Source of the DNA: Paraburkholderia acidipaludis NBRC 101816
GTDB taxonomy: Bacteria; Pseudomonadota; Gammaproteobacteria; Burkholderiales; Burkholderiaceae
NCBI RefSeq assembly: GCF_000684975.1
Contig: NZ_BAXZ01000028.1
Span: forward strand, 1-64,000
Direction: 5' to 3'
Length of the DNA stretch: 64,000 nucleotides
Positions 39,373-48,302 of this stretch are shown here, in pieces; the stretch's first letter is position 1, and every line of letters begins with the position of its first letter. The translations under genes were made by a program, and so were the position numbers. Below the pieces are notes generated by a model. The model saw only the letters and a program-made list of their open reading frames with translations. It made no database searches and was not told where the DNA came from.

Positions 39373-41811
39373 GTGCGCTGTTCGCATCAGTGCGAACTCG
39401 CGCGCGACGATATGTTCAAACGCTTAACGATACAGAATGGGCTCACGCTCACGATTGCGGGCTATACGCTCGCGTTGATCGCCACGATGCTCGTCGCCGT
39501 GCTGGGTCTCAAGCAGAGCAACGATGCACTCAAGCAGTCCTACGCGACCGATACGGTGGCGCTCACTCATCTGAAGACGAGTTCCGAACTGATGCTGCAA
39601 GTGCAGCTGGCGCTCGGCAACTACGAGACGCTTTTTTCCATGGGGCGCGCGAGCGACGACCTGCTGCCGAAGGCGCGCGCGGTGCTCAAGGCGAGCGACG
39701 ACAATTGGGCGGCGTATCTGGCAAAGCCGCGCAACGCCGAAGAGTCGCGCGCGGCCAATGAGGTGCAGGTGGCCCGGGCGGCGCTCATCAAGCAGGCGCT
39801 TGAGCCGGAGTTCGCGCAGCTCTCGCAGAACGACTACTACAAATTCCACAATACCCGGGGCGAGGCCGATTCGCTCAACACCCGATATGAGCGGGCGATG
39901 AGCGCGCTCGAAGCGTTACAGGTGGATCACCAGGAAGCGCGCTTCAATAGCGCGCAGGCGCAGTTCCATCGGCTCATGATCGCGGCGGCCGTGATCGCGC
40001 TGGCGGCGCTCGGCATTGGCCTCGGTGCGCGTGCCGCGCTGGCGGCGGTGATCGGACGGCCGCTTGCCCGCATGCAGTCGATGATGAGCGAGATCGCGTC
40101 GAGCCAGGATTTCACGCGCCGTGTGCCGGTGGGGCGGATGGACGAAATCGGGCGCTCGATCGTCGCGTTCAACGAGATGATCGAGAAGATCCAGCAAAGC
40201 TCCGCGCTGCTCAAGCAGAAGACGGCCGACATTCAGGCGATGCTGCAGAACATTCAGCAGGGCATGCTGACGGTGGTCGATGGCGCGCTCGTGCACGCCG
40301 AATACTCGGCTTACCTCGAAGCGATCTTCGAGACGAAGGAGATCGCCGGGCAGCCGGTCATGGAGCTCGTGTTCGATCACACGGATCTGAACTCGGACCT
40401 GCGCTCGCAGGTCGACGCCGCGATTCATGCCTGCATCGGCGAGGACGCGATGAACTTCACGTTCAACCAGCACCTGCTCGTGAACGAGATCGCCAAGACG
40501 ATGGCCGACGGCCGCGTGAAGACGCTCGACCTCAGCTGGTCGGCGATCACCGACGAGAACGACACGGTCATGCGCCTCATGCTTTGCGTGCGCGACGTGA
40601 CCGAGTTGCGGCAGCTTGCGGCCGAGGCCGGCGAGCAGAAGAGCCGGCTCGAAATGATCGGCGAGATTCTCGCGGTCAGCGAAGAGAAGTTCCACCATTT
40701 CGTCGACAGCGCAACGGGCTTCGTCAACGAGAACGAGCGGATCATTCGCCAGCACGCGCAGGCCGACAGCGCGGCGATTGCCGAGCTGTTCCGCAACGCG
40801 CACACCATCAAGGGCAACGCGCGCACCTACAGCCTGCAGCATCTGACGAGCATCGTGCACGAGACCGAGCGGCGCTACGACGCCCTGCGCCGCAACGATG
40901 TCAGCGAGGAGTGGAATCAGGAAGTCCTGATTGCCGACCTCGAACGCGTGAAGGCCGCGATCGAGCGCTACAGGACGATCAACGACGTGAGCCTGGGCCG
41001 CAAGGACGCCGGAAGCCACGGCAGCGCCGAACACTATCTGATGGTCGACCGCGGGCATATCCAGGAGAGCCTGCGCATGCTGGAAGCAGCGGACCCGGTC
41101 GACGTCCGCAGCCTGCTGACGATGCGCGACTCGCTGCATCGGAACTTGCGCATTCTCGGCACCGAAACGATCGAGGACGCCTTGTCGGGCGTGCTCGGGT
41201 CGTTGCCGTCGCTGGCGCGGGAGTTGGGCAAGGAGCCGCCCGTCGTGCGCATCGATGACGGTGGCTACCGCGTGGACAAGCAGGTGAGCAGCACCTTGAA
41301 GAATGTCTTCATGCACCTGATTCGCAACTCGGTCGATCATGGCATCGAGACCGCGACCACGCGCGTCGCGCAGGGCAAGCCGGCGGCCGGCACGATCGCC
41401 ATTCAGGCCAGCCTCGGCAGGGGCGCGCTGCAGATCACCCTGAGCGACGACGGCCGCGGCCTCGCCCTCGGGCGTATCCGCAGTATCGCGAGTGCGCGCG
41501 GTTGGCTCGACGACGACGCGCAACTGAGCGACGAACTGGTGGCCGACTTCATCTTTCACGCCGGCTTCTCGACCGCCGAAAAGGTCACGGAAGTGTCCGG
41601 GCGCGGCGTTGGCATGGACGCGGTGCGGGATTTCCTGAAGCGCGAGAACGGCAGCATCCAGTTGCGCTTCACCGACGACCAGCGCGGCGCCGACTACCGT
41701 CTGTTCCAGATCGTGGTCTGCCTGCCGGAGCGGTGCGCGGTGCACAGCGTGGGCGGTGCGCCGCAGGAGAAGGAAGAGATGCCGTTGCAGGCCGACGCGC
41801 TGTCCGATTGA
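39373..41811 (+). CDS. receptor-fused CheA-like histidine kinase without CheW domain
   Basis: GTG 39373 follows GGAGGG and gives 812 residues; Met at 39412 has no site. In order: membrane helix (about 22-45), periplasmic four-helix domain (about 50-195), second membrane helix (about 199-220), HAMP, PAS-like region (about 285-420), an Hpt domain with His-477 in NAHTIKGNART, and a CheA-type HATPase with N-box HLIRNSVDHGIE, DDGRGL and SGRGVGMDAV. The P5/CheW-binding domain of CheA is absent; the chain stops about 40 residues after the ATPase. It thus joins receptor and kinase in one protein, with a truncated MCP, CheX and CheY encoded downstream. Confidence 0.85.
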   Translation: MRCSHQCELARDDMFKRLTIQNGLTLTIAGYTLALIATMLVAVLGLKQSNDALKQSYATDTVALTHLKTSSELMLQVQLALGNYETLFSMGRASDDLLPKARAVLKASDDNWAAYLAKPRNAEESRAANEVQVARAALIKQALEPEFAQLSQNDYYKFHNTRGEADSLNTRYERAMSALEALQVDHQEARFNSAQAQFHRLMIAAAVIALAALGIGLGARAALAAVIGRPLARMQSMMSEIASSQDFTRRVPVGRMDEIGRSIVAFNEMIEKIQQSSALLKQKTADIQAMLQNIQQGMLTVVDGALVHAEYSAYLEAIFETKEIAGQPVMELVFDHTDLNSDLRSQVDAAIHACIGEDAMNFTFNQHLLVNEIAKTMADGRVKTLDLSWSAITDENDTVMRLMLCVRDVTELRQLAAEAGEQKSRLEMIGEILAVSEEKFHHFVDSATGFVNENERIIRQHAQADSAAIAELFRNAHTIKGNARTYSLQHLTSIVHETERRYDALRRNDVSEEWNQEVLIADLERVKAAIERYRTINDVSLGRKDAGSHGSAEHYLMVDRGHIQESLRMLEAADPVDVRSLLTMRDSLHRNLRILGTETIEDALSGVLGSLPSLARELGKEPPVVRIDDGGYRVDKQVSSTLKNVFMHLIRNSVDHGIETATTRVAQGKPAAGTIAIQASLGRGALQITLSDDGRGLALGRIRSIASARGWLDDDAQLSDELVADFIFHAGFSTAEKVTEVSGRGVGMDAVRDFLKRENGSIQLRFTDDQRGADYRLFQIVVCLPERCAVHSVGGAPQEKEEMPLQADALSD

Positions 41812-41829
41812 GTCATCTGGAGAAGGGCA

Positions 41830-42564
41830 GTGGCAGAACGATATGGAATCCCGATTATTGCGTTGATGCTCGGCTTGCTGGCCGTGTTCGCGGCGGTGTG
41901 GTTCGAGCGGCGCCGCGGCACACGGGAGCTCGCGCAGCAGCGCGCCGAAGCCGAAGCGCGCCATGGCGCCGCGCTCGCGCAGGCCGATGCCCGGCATCGG
42001 GAGCAGGCGGAACAGGAAAAGCGCGAGCTCGAGTCGCTCGTCGCGAGCCTGCGCGACGACCTGGCCCGGCGCTCGGCGGGCGAGGACGAAGCCCATGCGG
42101 CGCGTGCCGCCGTGCTCGAGTTCAAGGAGGAATGCGGGCGGCTGGCGGCGTCCATCGCGGACGAAGCGGCCCGGCTCAAGACGCTTGCCGTGACCTTCGA
42201 GCGCTGGCATGAGCAGATGATTTCGCTGATGGCGCAGAACCAGGAGATGCACAGCAAGAACCAGGAGCTGTCGTCGATCGTCGCGCACGTGCTGATCGTG
42301 TCCTTGAACGCCTCGATCGAGGCGGCGCGCGCAGGCGCCGCCGGACGCGGATTCTCGGTCGTGGCGAGCGAGGTGCGCACGCTGGCGTCGCGCTCGCAGG
42401 AACTGTCGAAGAGCTATCGGGACAGCCTGCATCGCAACGACCTGATCACGACGGCGACCTTCCAGGATATTCAGGCGGGCGGCAAGATGATCGCCGCCTC
42501 GCTGGGCGGTGTTGCGTCGCGCGCGAACCAGCTTCAATCCAGGCTCGAGCAGGTGGCGACGTGA
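41830..42564 (+). CDS. truncated MCP-like signalling protein
   Basis: GTG 41830 follows GGAGAAGGG and gives 244 residues. One N-terminal membrane helix (about 7-24) is followed by a long charged coiled coil (about 28-120), then a receptor hairpin tip (VLIVSLNASIEAARAGAAGRGFSVVASEVRTLASRS). It lacks a ligand domain, HAMP and most of the usual signalling coil, and is less than half the normal MCP length. It could scaffold the neighbouring CheA-like kinase. Its stop overlaps the next start as GTGA. Confidence 0.8.
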   Translation: MAERYGIPIIALMLGLLAVFAAVWFERRRGTRELAQQRAEAEARHGAALAQADARHREQAEQEKRELESLVASLRDDLARRSAGEDEAHAARAAVLEFKEECGRLAASIADEAARLKTLAVTFERWHEQMISLMAQNQEMHSKNQELSSIVAHVLIVSLNASIEAARAGAAGRGFSVVASEVRTLASRSQELSKSYRDSLHRNDLITTATFQDIQAGGKMIAASLGGVASRANQLQSRLEQVAT

Positions 42565-43100
42565 TCAGCGAGCAAGCGAAGGACAGCCTCGAGCGGATCT
42601 TTCGCCAGGCCGCGCGCCTGCGCCTGACGGCCAGCGCGGGCGATTCGTGCGAAGTCGCGCACGGCGCGCCGCACGAAGGCACGTCGGACGACGAATTGAT
42701 CGTGCTGACCATTTCGTCGATCACTTTCCGGCTGCTGCTGGTCCTGCGTTTCGACAACGACGACGCCACCCGCGCTTACTACCTCGGCGGCGGGGAGGCG
42801 ACGCTGGAGGAACGGCTGCTCGAAATCTGCAACCTGTGCTGCGGCGCGATGAATCATCAGCTCGTCGAATACTTCCCGGATCTCGGGATGTCGACGCCCT
42901 ACGTGCTCAGCGGCCACTGCGCGGCGTATCTGACTCAACTGAAGCCCGATTTCCTCGCCTCGTATTGCGTGACGGTCAACGGGACCGTGCGGCTCGGCGC
43001 GACGGTATGCGTGTGCGCCGACGCGCCGCTCGATTTCGTGGCGCACGTCGCCGAGGTTGCCGACGTGGCCGAGAGCGTCGGCGAGCTCGAACTCTTTTGA
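42561..43100 (+). CDS. CheX/CheC-like chemotaxis phosphatase
   Basis: This is a 179-residue protein with GTG start coupled to the upstream stop. The segment ERLLEICNLCCGAMNHQLVEYFPDLGMSTPYV contains an E-x-x-N pair (EICN) like the catalytic pair of CheX/CheC phosphatases, which strip phosphate from CheY. It is soluble. In this operon it would reset the CheY-like receiver encoded next. Resemblance is by motif and fold pattern; identity to CheX is not certain. Confidence 0.7.
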   Translation: MISEQAKDSLERIFRQAARLRLTASAGDSCEVAHGAPHEGTSDDELIVLTISSITFRLLLVLRFDNDDATRAYYLGGGEATLEERLLEICNLCCGAMNHQLVEYFPDLGMSTPYVLSGHCAAYLTQLKPDFLASYCVTVNGTVRLGATVCVCADAPLDFVAHVAEVADVAESVGELELF

Positions 43101-43167
43101 CAACCCGGCAAGAAAGCCCGCATTTGTTTTGACGGATTACCTGATAAGGACTGGAGAGGAAAGCGTT

Positions 43168-43533
43168 ATGGCGAAGATTCTGGTGGTGGACGATTCGAGC
43201 ACCGTGCGCGACGAGGTGGCGGGCTTCCTGAGAAAGAACGGCCTCGACGTGGACACGGCGATCGACGGCAAGGACGGGCTCGCGAAGCTGCGCACGAGCC
43301 CGGGCACCCGGCTCGTGATCAGCGACGTGAACATGCCGAACATGGACGGGCTGACCATGGTCGAGAAGATTCGCGGGGAGCTTGCGAATCAGAGTGTCAA
43401 CGTGATCATGCTGACGACGGAAAGCAGCCCGGCGATGAAGGAGCGCGGCAAGGCCGCCGGCGTGAAGGGCTGGATCGTCAAGCCGTTCAAGGGTGAAGCG
43501 GTGCTGGAGACGTTCCGCAAGCTCGCGGGCTGA
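43168..43533 (+). CDS. CheY-like single-domain response regulator
   Basis: This is a 121-residue receiver. It has DDSS at the acidic pocket, phospho-acceptor Asp-53 in VISDVNMPNMDG, the Thr in IMLTTESS and Lys in WIVKPFKGEA. It has no output domain, as in CheY. A strong GGAGAGGAAAG precedes the start. It is the likely phosphate acceptor of the kinase at 39373 and the substrate of the CheX-like protein. Confidence 0.92.
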   Translation: MAKILVVDDSSTVRDEVAGFLRKNGLDVDTAIDGKDGLAKLRTSPGTRLVISDVNMPNMDGLTMVEKIRGELANQSVNVIMLTTESSPAMKERGKAAGVKGWIVKPFKGEAVLETFRKLAG

Positions 43534-43631
43534 GCGGGCGGCAAGCGGAGGATTGAAGCGGCTGCAGTGTCACGAGTACACGCGCCTTTTCGTCGTCGAT
43601 GTCGACGTGGACTCGCACAGAGTGCTGCACC

Positions 43632-45971
43632 ATGACACCGAAAGAACTGTTGGCGAGAGTGATCCGGCTGATTGCCGTGCCGCCGGAGAATCCGGAGCTG
43701 CTCAAGGCGCAACACCAGGCCTTCGCGCGGCAGCTTCCCGTGATGTACATCATCCTCGTTTCCAGCACCTGGAGCGTGGCCGTCACGCACATGGGGCACG
43801 CGCCCGGCTGGCTGGCCGTCACCATACCGGTCCTGCTTACGCTGACGTGCGCGATCCGGGTGCTCTACTGGTGGAAATCGCGTCATGTGGACACGACCGC
43901 GCAAGCCGCGGCGCGAGCGCTCATGCGCACGAACCGCCTGGCCGTGGTCATCGCCGTCGCGTTCACCACGTGGGCGCTCCTGCTGTTTCCGTATGGGAAT
44001 GCGTTCGAGAAGGCCCAGGTGGCCTTCTACATGGCGATTACGGTGATCGGGATCATCCTGAGCCTCATGTTCCTGCGCTCTGCCGCGCTCATCGTGACGG
44101 TGATCGTGAACGTACCGTTCATGCTCTTCTTTGTTTCGACAGGAGAACCAACCTTGGTCGCGACCGCGATCAACATGGTTTTCGTTTCGGGCGGTCTGAT
44201 TGCCATGGTTTTCGTCAATCACGAGGCCTTCGCGCGCATGATCGAAGCCCGGAGCGAGTCGCGCAACCGGGAGCAGGCCCAGCAGCGCCTGCTGGACATG
44301 ATCGACGACATGCCGGTGGCAGTGATGACCGTCGACCTCGACACGTTCAGGATCAACTACGTCAACGAAACGTCGAAGCATACGCTGCGCGCCATCGAAC
44401 ACCTGCTGCCGATCCGCGCGGCCGACATCGTGGGGACCTCGATCGACGTGTTTCACCGGCATCCGGAACGCCAGCGCCGGCTGCTGTCCGATCCCGCCAA
44501 CCTGCCGCACCGGACCCGCATCCAGCTTGGGCCGGAAGTGCTCGACCTGCAGGTGTCGGCCGTCAACAACGCGAACGGCCACTATATCGGCCCGATGCTC
44601 TCCTGGTCCATCGTGACGCGGCAGGCAGAGGCCGAGGAACGGATCTACCGGCTCGCGCACGAGGACTCGCTCACGGGCCTGCCGAACCGGGCCACTTTCC
44701 TGGACGAGCTGGAGGCGAACCTGGCCCGGCCGGACACGGCCATCGGTCTGCTGTACATCGATCTGGACGGGTTCAAGATCATTAACGATGCGCGCGGACA
44801 TCGCGCCGGCGACGAACTCCTGCGGCAGGTCGCCAACCGGCTGCGCGGCGAGTGTCTGCACGCTCCGAACCTGAACCTCGGACGCATTGGCGGCGACGAG
44901 TTTGCGGTGCTCGTACGCGATGCCTGTGCGGATGCGGTCGCCTCGATCGCCGCGAGACTGGTCGAGGTGCTCATCGCGCCTTACGCCCTCGAGCCTGACC
45001 GGCAGGTGCGGATCGGCGCCTCCATTGGCTGCGTGCTGGCCCCGCATCGCGACGAGAGCGCGGAGGCGCTGCTCTCGCGTGCGGACATGGCGCTCTACGC
45101 AGCCAAGGCGGCCGGCAAGGGAACCTACCGCATGTTCTCGCCGGATATGGAGGCGCGCGCGCAGGAGCGGCTGCAGCTCGAAGCGAAGCTGCGCGTCGCG
45201 CTCGAAGAGAATCAGGGCCTCTTCGTGTTTTATCAGCCGATCGTCGACGTTGCGACGACCCGGGTCACGGCGAGAGAAGCGTTGGTGCGTTGGCACAGCC
45301 CGAAGCGGGGCTGGATTTCTCCCTCGGAGTTCATCCCGGTGGCCGAAGACAGCGGTTTGATCGACCGGCTCGGGCGGTTCGTGCTGAACCGCGCATGCCG
45401 CGATGCGGCGCACTGGCGGGACGGCGCACGCGTGGCCGTGAACGTTTCCGCGGCGCAGCTCGGCCGCGGAACGATCGGACCCACGATCGCGGCCGTGCTC
45501 GCCGATTCGGGACTGCCTCCCGACCGGCTCGAAATCGAAGTGACGGAAACGGCGTTGCTGCACGACGAGGGCGAAGTCGTAGCCGACTTGCGCGCGCTTC
45601 GCGACATGGGCGTGCGCGTGGCGCTCGACGATTTCGGAACGGGCTTCTCGTCGCTGGTCCACGTGCGGGCCTTCCCGTTCGACAAGATCAAGATCGACGG
45701 TTCGTTCGTCCGTGACGCCGTTACGCGGCCTGACTGCGCAGCCGTGGTCAGGGCCATTGCGGACCTGGGCAAGCGCCTGGGCGTCACGACCGTGGCGGAA
45801 GGCGTGGAAACCCAGGAGCAGTTCGCCCGCATCACGGAAGAAGGGTGCACCGAGGTCCAGGGCTATCTCTTCGGCCACCCTCTGCCTCGCGAAAGCGACG
45901 CACTCCTGATAGAACGTATCAACCTGCATGCCTCGTCGGGAACACCGCTCAGGAACCCGACACCGTCTTGA
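43632..45971 (+). CDS. membrane GGDEF-EAL protein (c-di-GMP cyclase/phosphodiesterase)
   Basis: Taken from ATG 43632 the protein has 779 residues (GTG 43599 would add 11). An N-terminal membrane block has about six helices (residues 30-190). A PAS-like region follows (about 220-340), then GGDEF (motif RIGGDEFAVL, Gly-420 onward) and EAL (AREALVRW, about 549-551, with DDFGTGFSS and VTETALL). Both domains keep their catalytic motifs, so it could make or break c-di-GMP, with the direction set by signals. It lies about 100 bp downstream of the chemosensory genes and may be their output. Confidence 0.9.
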   Translation: MTPKELLARVIRLIAVPPENPELLKAQHQAFARQLPVMYIILVSSTWSVAVTHMGHAPGWLAVTIPVLLTLTCAIRVLYWWKSRHVDTTAQAAARALMRTNRLAVVIAVAFTTWALLLFPYGNAFEKAQVAFYMAITVIGIILSLMFLRSAALIVTVIVNVPFMLFFVSTGEPTLVATAINMVFVSGGLIAMVFVNHEAFARMIEARSESRNREQAQQRLLDMIDDMPVAVMTVDLDTFRINYVNETSKHTLRAIEHLLPIRAADIVGTSIDVFHRHPERQRRLLSDPANLPHRTRIQLGPEVLDLQVSAVNNANGHYIGPMLSWSIVTRQAEAEERIYRLAHEDSLTGLPNRATFLDELEANLARPDTAIGLLYIDLDGFKIINDARGHRAGDELLRQVANRLRGECLHAPNLNLGRIGGDEFAVLVRDACADAVASIAARLVEVLIAPYALEPDRQVRIGASIGCVLAPHRDESAEALLSRADMALYAAKAAGKGTYRMFSPDMEARAQERLQLEAKLRVALEENQGLFVFYQPIVDVATTRVTAREALVRWHSPKRGWISPSEFIPVAEDSGLIDRLGRFVLNRACRDAAHWRDGARVAVNVSAAQLGRGTIGPTIAAVLADSGLPPDRLEIEVTETALLHDEGEVVADLRALRDMGVRVALDDFGTGFSSLVHVRAFPFDKIKIDGSFVRDAVTRPDCAAVVRAIADLGKRLGVTTVAEGVETQEQFARITEEGCTEVQGYLFGHPLPRESDALLIERINLHASSGTPLRNPTPS

Positions 45972-46050
45972 CCGGACGTGTTTACACCTATCAATACAAC
46001 GCCTGCGCAGCCGTTAAAACGGCATCATCGTCCGCCCGCGAAATTCGGGC

Positions 46051-47607
46051 ATGCCGAGCCTTGACCTCGGCCGCATCATGTTCACGAAATATTCCGCCTT
46101 CAACCTGATTCTCTCGACGCCGGCGCTGGAGCGGGACACGGTTAGCGCGTCCAGCCGCTCGTCGCTGCTGTCGACGCTGTTCGACAACTTTCGTCCGCTG
46201 CTCATGGCGGGCATCGCCAGCGCGTTCGTCGCGGCGACGGCGTTCGTGCGGCTGCACCAATGGTGGGCCGCGTTATGGTTCGCCGCCGATCTGGGTACGA
46301 CTTCGGCCCGGCTCGGCATGGTGTACTTCTACACGTCCCGCGGCCCCTCGGCCAGGGTTCATCCGCAACGATGGGCCATCTCCTATGTGCCCCTCGCGCT
46401 CGCTTCGTCCCTGTTGCTGGGTACCGGCACGATGGCGTGCGTGATGTCGGCGGATACCGAGGTGGCCGCCCTCGCCATCATGGTGACAGCCGGGGTTCTG
46501 GGCGGCATAGCGTCACGCAACGCCGCGCTGCCTTACCTCGCGATCACGCAGATTCTCCTGGGCGCGCTGCCGATCGGCCTTGGTGCGCTGCTCACGGCAC
46601 GGAGCGGGTTCTGGATTCTCGTGCCGCCCCTCGTGGCCTACGTCACCGCCATGGTCTCGGTTGTCCGCCGCCACTACGAGGGGCTCGTCGCGTTGATGAG
46701 CGCGGAACAGAAACATGCGGAAATTGCGGCCCGGTTCGATGCGGCATTGGCCAACATGCCGCACGGCCTGTGCACCACCGACATCGCGGGAAGGGTCATC
46801 ATCGCCAACCGCCGCACGGCGGAGCTGTTCGGCGCCACGGCCGAAATGCTGAAACTCAACGCGCCGCTGCCCGAGTTTATCGGTCATGTCGCGCTCGCGC
46901 AGTTCGGCGAGACGCTGCGCCCGCAGATCACGGAGCGATGCGCGGCATGGCTGCGCGAAGGACGCAGTCCGTTGAACCTGGAACTCCGCGACGGTCGGCA
47001 GCTCGAGATGACCCGCAACCCGCTGCCCGACGGCACCGCCGTGATCATCATCGAAGACGTCACGGAACGTCGCCAGAACGAGGCGAATATTCTTTACCTC
47101 GCGAGACACGATTCACTCACCGGTCTTGCCAACCATCGCGAATTCGGCGACCAGCTCGACACGATCCTTGCCCATGCAACGATCACGCACGAAAACGCAC
47201 CCGCCGTCATGTATCTGGATCTCGACGGATTCAAGCAGGTCAACGACAAACTCGGTCATGGCGCCGGAGACGAGGTATTGAAAGAAGTCGCGGCACGCCT
47301 GAAGCGCGCGCTTCGGCATGACGAACTCGCGGCGCGCCTCGGCGGGGACGAATTCGCCATCGTCGGCCAGTACGCGGATCTGACCTCCGCCACGGCAACC
47401 GCGCAACGCCTCATTCGCGAACTGGAGCGCCCCTATCGCCTGTCCGCCGGCAAGACGGTCGCTATCGGCACCAGCATCGGCATTGCCTTCGCTACCGGGA
47501 ACGAAGCCCCGGACCAGATCATTCGTCGTGCTGACGATGCGCTGTACCGCGCCAAACAGGCGGGTAAGGGCACTTACCGCGTCTCCAGAGGCGCAGTTAT
47601 GCGGTAG
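46051..47607 (+). CDS. membrane diguanylate cyclase (PAS-GGDEF)
   Basis: The protein has 518 residues. About six hydrophobic helices (residues 45-205) precede a PAS domain (about 225-345) and a GGDEF domain (about 355-515) with an intact active site (ARLGGDEFAIV, near 431-435) and LARHDSLTGLANHREF. There is no EAL domain. It should synthesise c-di-GMP from GTP at the inner membrane. It follows the GGDEF-EAL gene by 79 bp. Met at 46078 is an alternative start. Confidence 0.9.
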   Translation: MPSLDLGRIMFTKYSAFNLILSTPALERDTVSASSRSSLLSTLFDNFRPLLMAGIASAFVAATAFVRLHQWWAALWFAADLGTTSARLGMVYFYTSRGPSARVHPQRWAISYVPLALASSLLLGTGTMACVMSADTEVAALAIMVTAGVLGGIASRNAALPYLAITQILLGALPIGLGALLTARSGFWILVPPLVAYVTAMVSVVRRHYEGLVALMSAEQKHAEIAARFDAALANMPHGLCTTDIAGRVIIANRRTAELFGATAEMLKLNAPLPEFIGHVALAQFGETLRPQITERCAAWLREGRSPLNLELRDGRQLEMTRNPLPDGTAVIIIEDVTERRQNEANILYLARHDSLTGLANHREFGDQLDTILAHATITHENAPAVMYLDLDGFKQVNDKLGHGAGDEVLKEVAARLKRALRHDELAARLGGDEFAIVGQYADLTSATATAQRLIRELERPYRLSAGKTVAIGTSIGIAFATGNEAPDQIIRRADDALYRAKQAGKGTYRVSRGAVMR

Positions 47608-47636
47608 AAGCCCGGCACCGGGGCGAAATGTGTGCG

Positions 47637-48113
47637 CTACACCTTGAGCGGAGCCCGACTCTGCTCGTTGTTCAGATGAACGAATTGACTCAGCAGGCGC
47701 ATCAGATTGACGGCGTCCTCTTCGGACATGCCGGCGAAAAGCGTATCGCGCAGATCGCGCACGGACGGCATCAGGCCGGCCAGCAGCGCCTCGCCTTCCG
47801 GCGTGAGAAGCAGACGACGCTGTCGCCTGGGCAGCATCTCCCTCACGATCCATCCTTTGCTCTCCAGGCGCGCGGCAATGTCTGCCGTCGTCGAGGTGTC
47901 GAGCGCCACTTTTTGCGCGAGCGTGACCTGATCCAGGCCGGGGCATTCGCCAAGCATGCGGAGGATGGCGTATTGCACAGGGGTAACGTCACGCCCCAGT
48001 TTTTCGTAAAACATGGCGACTGCGATCTGATTGGCGCGGCGGATCAGATGGCCGGGCTCTTCGTAGAGGTCCAGGGGCGGGCGGGCTGCGTCGGCGGCAG
48101 TGCTTTTTTTCAT
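47637..48113 (-). CDS. MarR family regulator of the vanillate operon
   Basis: The protein has 158 residues with a winged-helix core (QYAILRMLGECPGLDQVTLAQKVALDTSTTADIAARLESKGWI) and flanking dimer helices. It is divergent from vanA, and the 189-bp gap holds two identical 16-bp sites 19 bp apart. The pattern is that of an aromatic-acid-responsive MarR repressor released by its ligand, probably vanillate. In many proteobacteria vanAB is instead under a GntR-type VanR, so this is an alternative control type. Confidence 0.85.
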   Translation of the reverse strand: MKKSTAADAARPPLDLYEEPGHLIRRANQIAVAMFYEKLGRDVTPVQYAILRMLGECPGLDQVTLAQKVALDTSTTADIAARLESKGWIVREMLPRRQRRLLLTPEGEALLAGLMPSVRDLRDTLFAGMSEEDAVNLMRLLSQFVHLNNEQSRAPLKV

Positions 48114-48206
48114 GGCGAGATCAGGCGTGATTCATCGGCCGGTATGCGGATACCGTAACCGTTGAGGGAAAACCAGTATACCGCGCGGCTTGTAGGCGGA
48201 TCAGAC

Positions 48207-48241
48207 ATTCAGTACACTGAATTACATTCAGTACACTGAAT
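48207..48241. promoter_or_regulatory. tandem MarR operators upstream of vanAB
   Basis: ATTCAGTACACTGAAT occurs exactly twice (48207-48222 and 48226-48241), 19 bp apart. Each is a dyad with 6-bp arms (ATTCAG/CTGAAT). They lie 62-96 bp upstream of vanA and 94-128 bp from the marR start. Confidence 0.75.
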
Positions 48242-48302
48242 ATACCGATCGCGCTCCGACCCGGCAAGGTCGACCGAGGGCGCCTGAAAAGGAGGCAAAA
48301 GA

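Noticed and set aside
41627..41638. Another copy of the TCAGGATTTCCTGA core
   Set aside because: It lies inside the kinase coding sequence encoding Arg-Asp-Phe-Leu-Lys and is best explained by codon use.
43389..45929. Very long minus-strand open frame opposite the GGDEF-EAL gene
   Set aside because: It is an antisense shadow caused by GC-rich third codon positions; its composition (Arg/His-rich) has no domain pattern, while the plus strand has intact GGDEF and EAL motifs.
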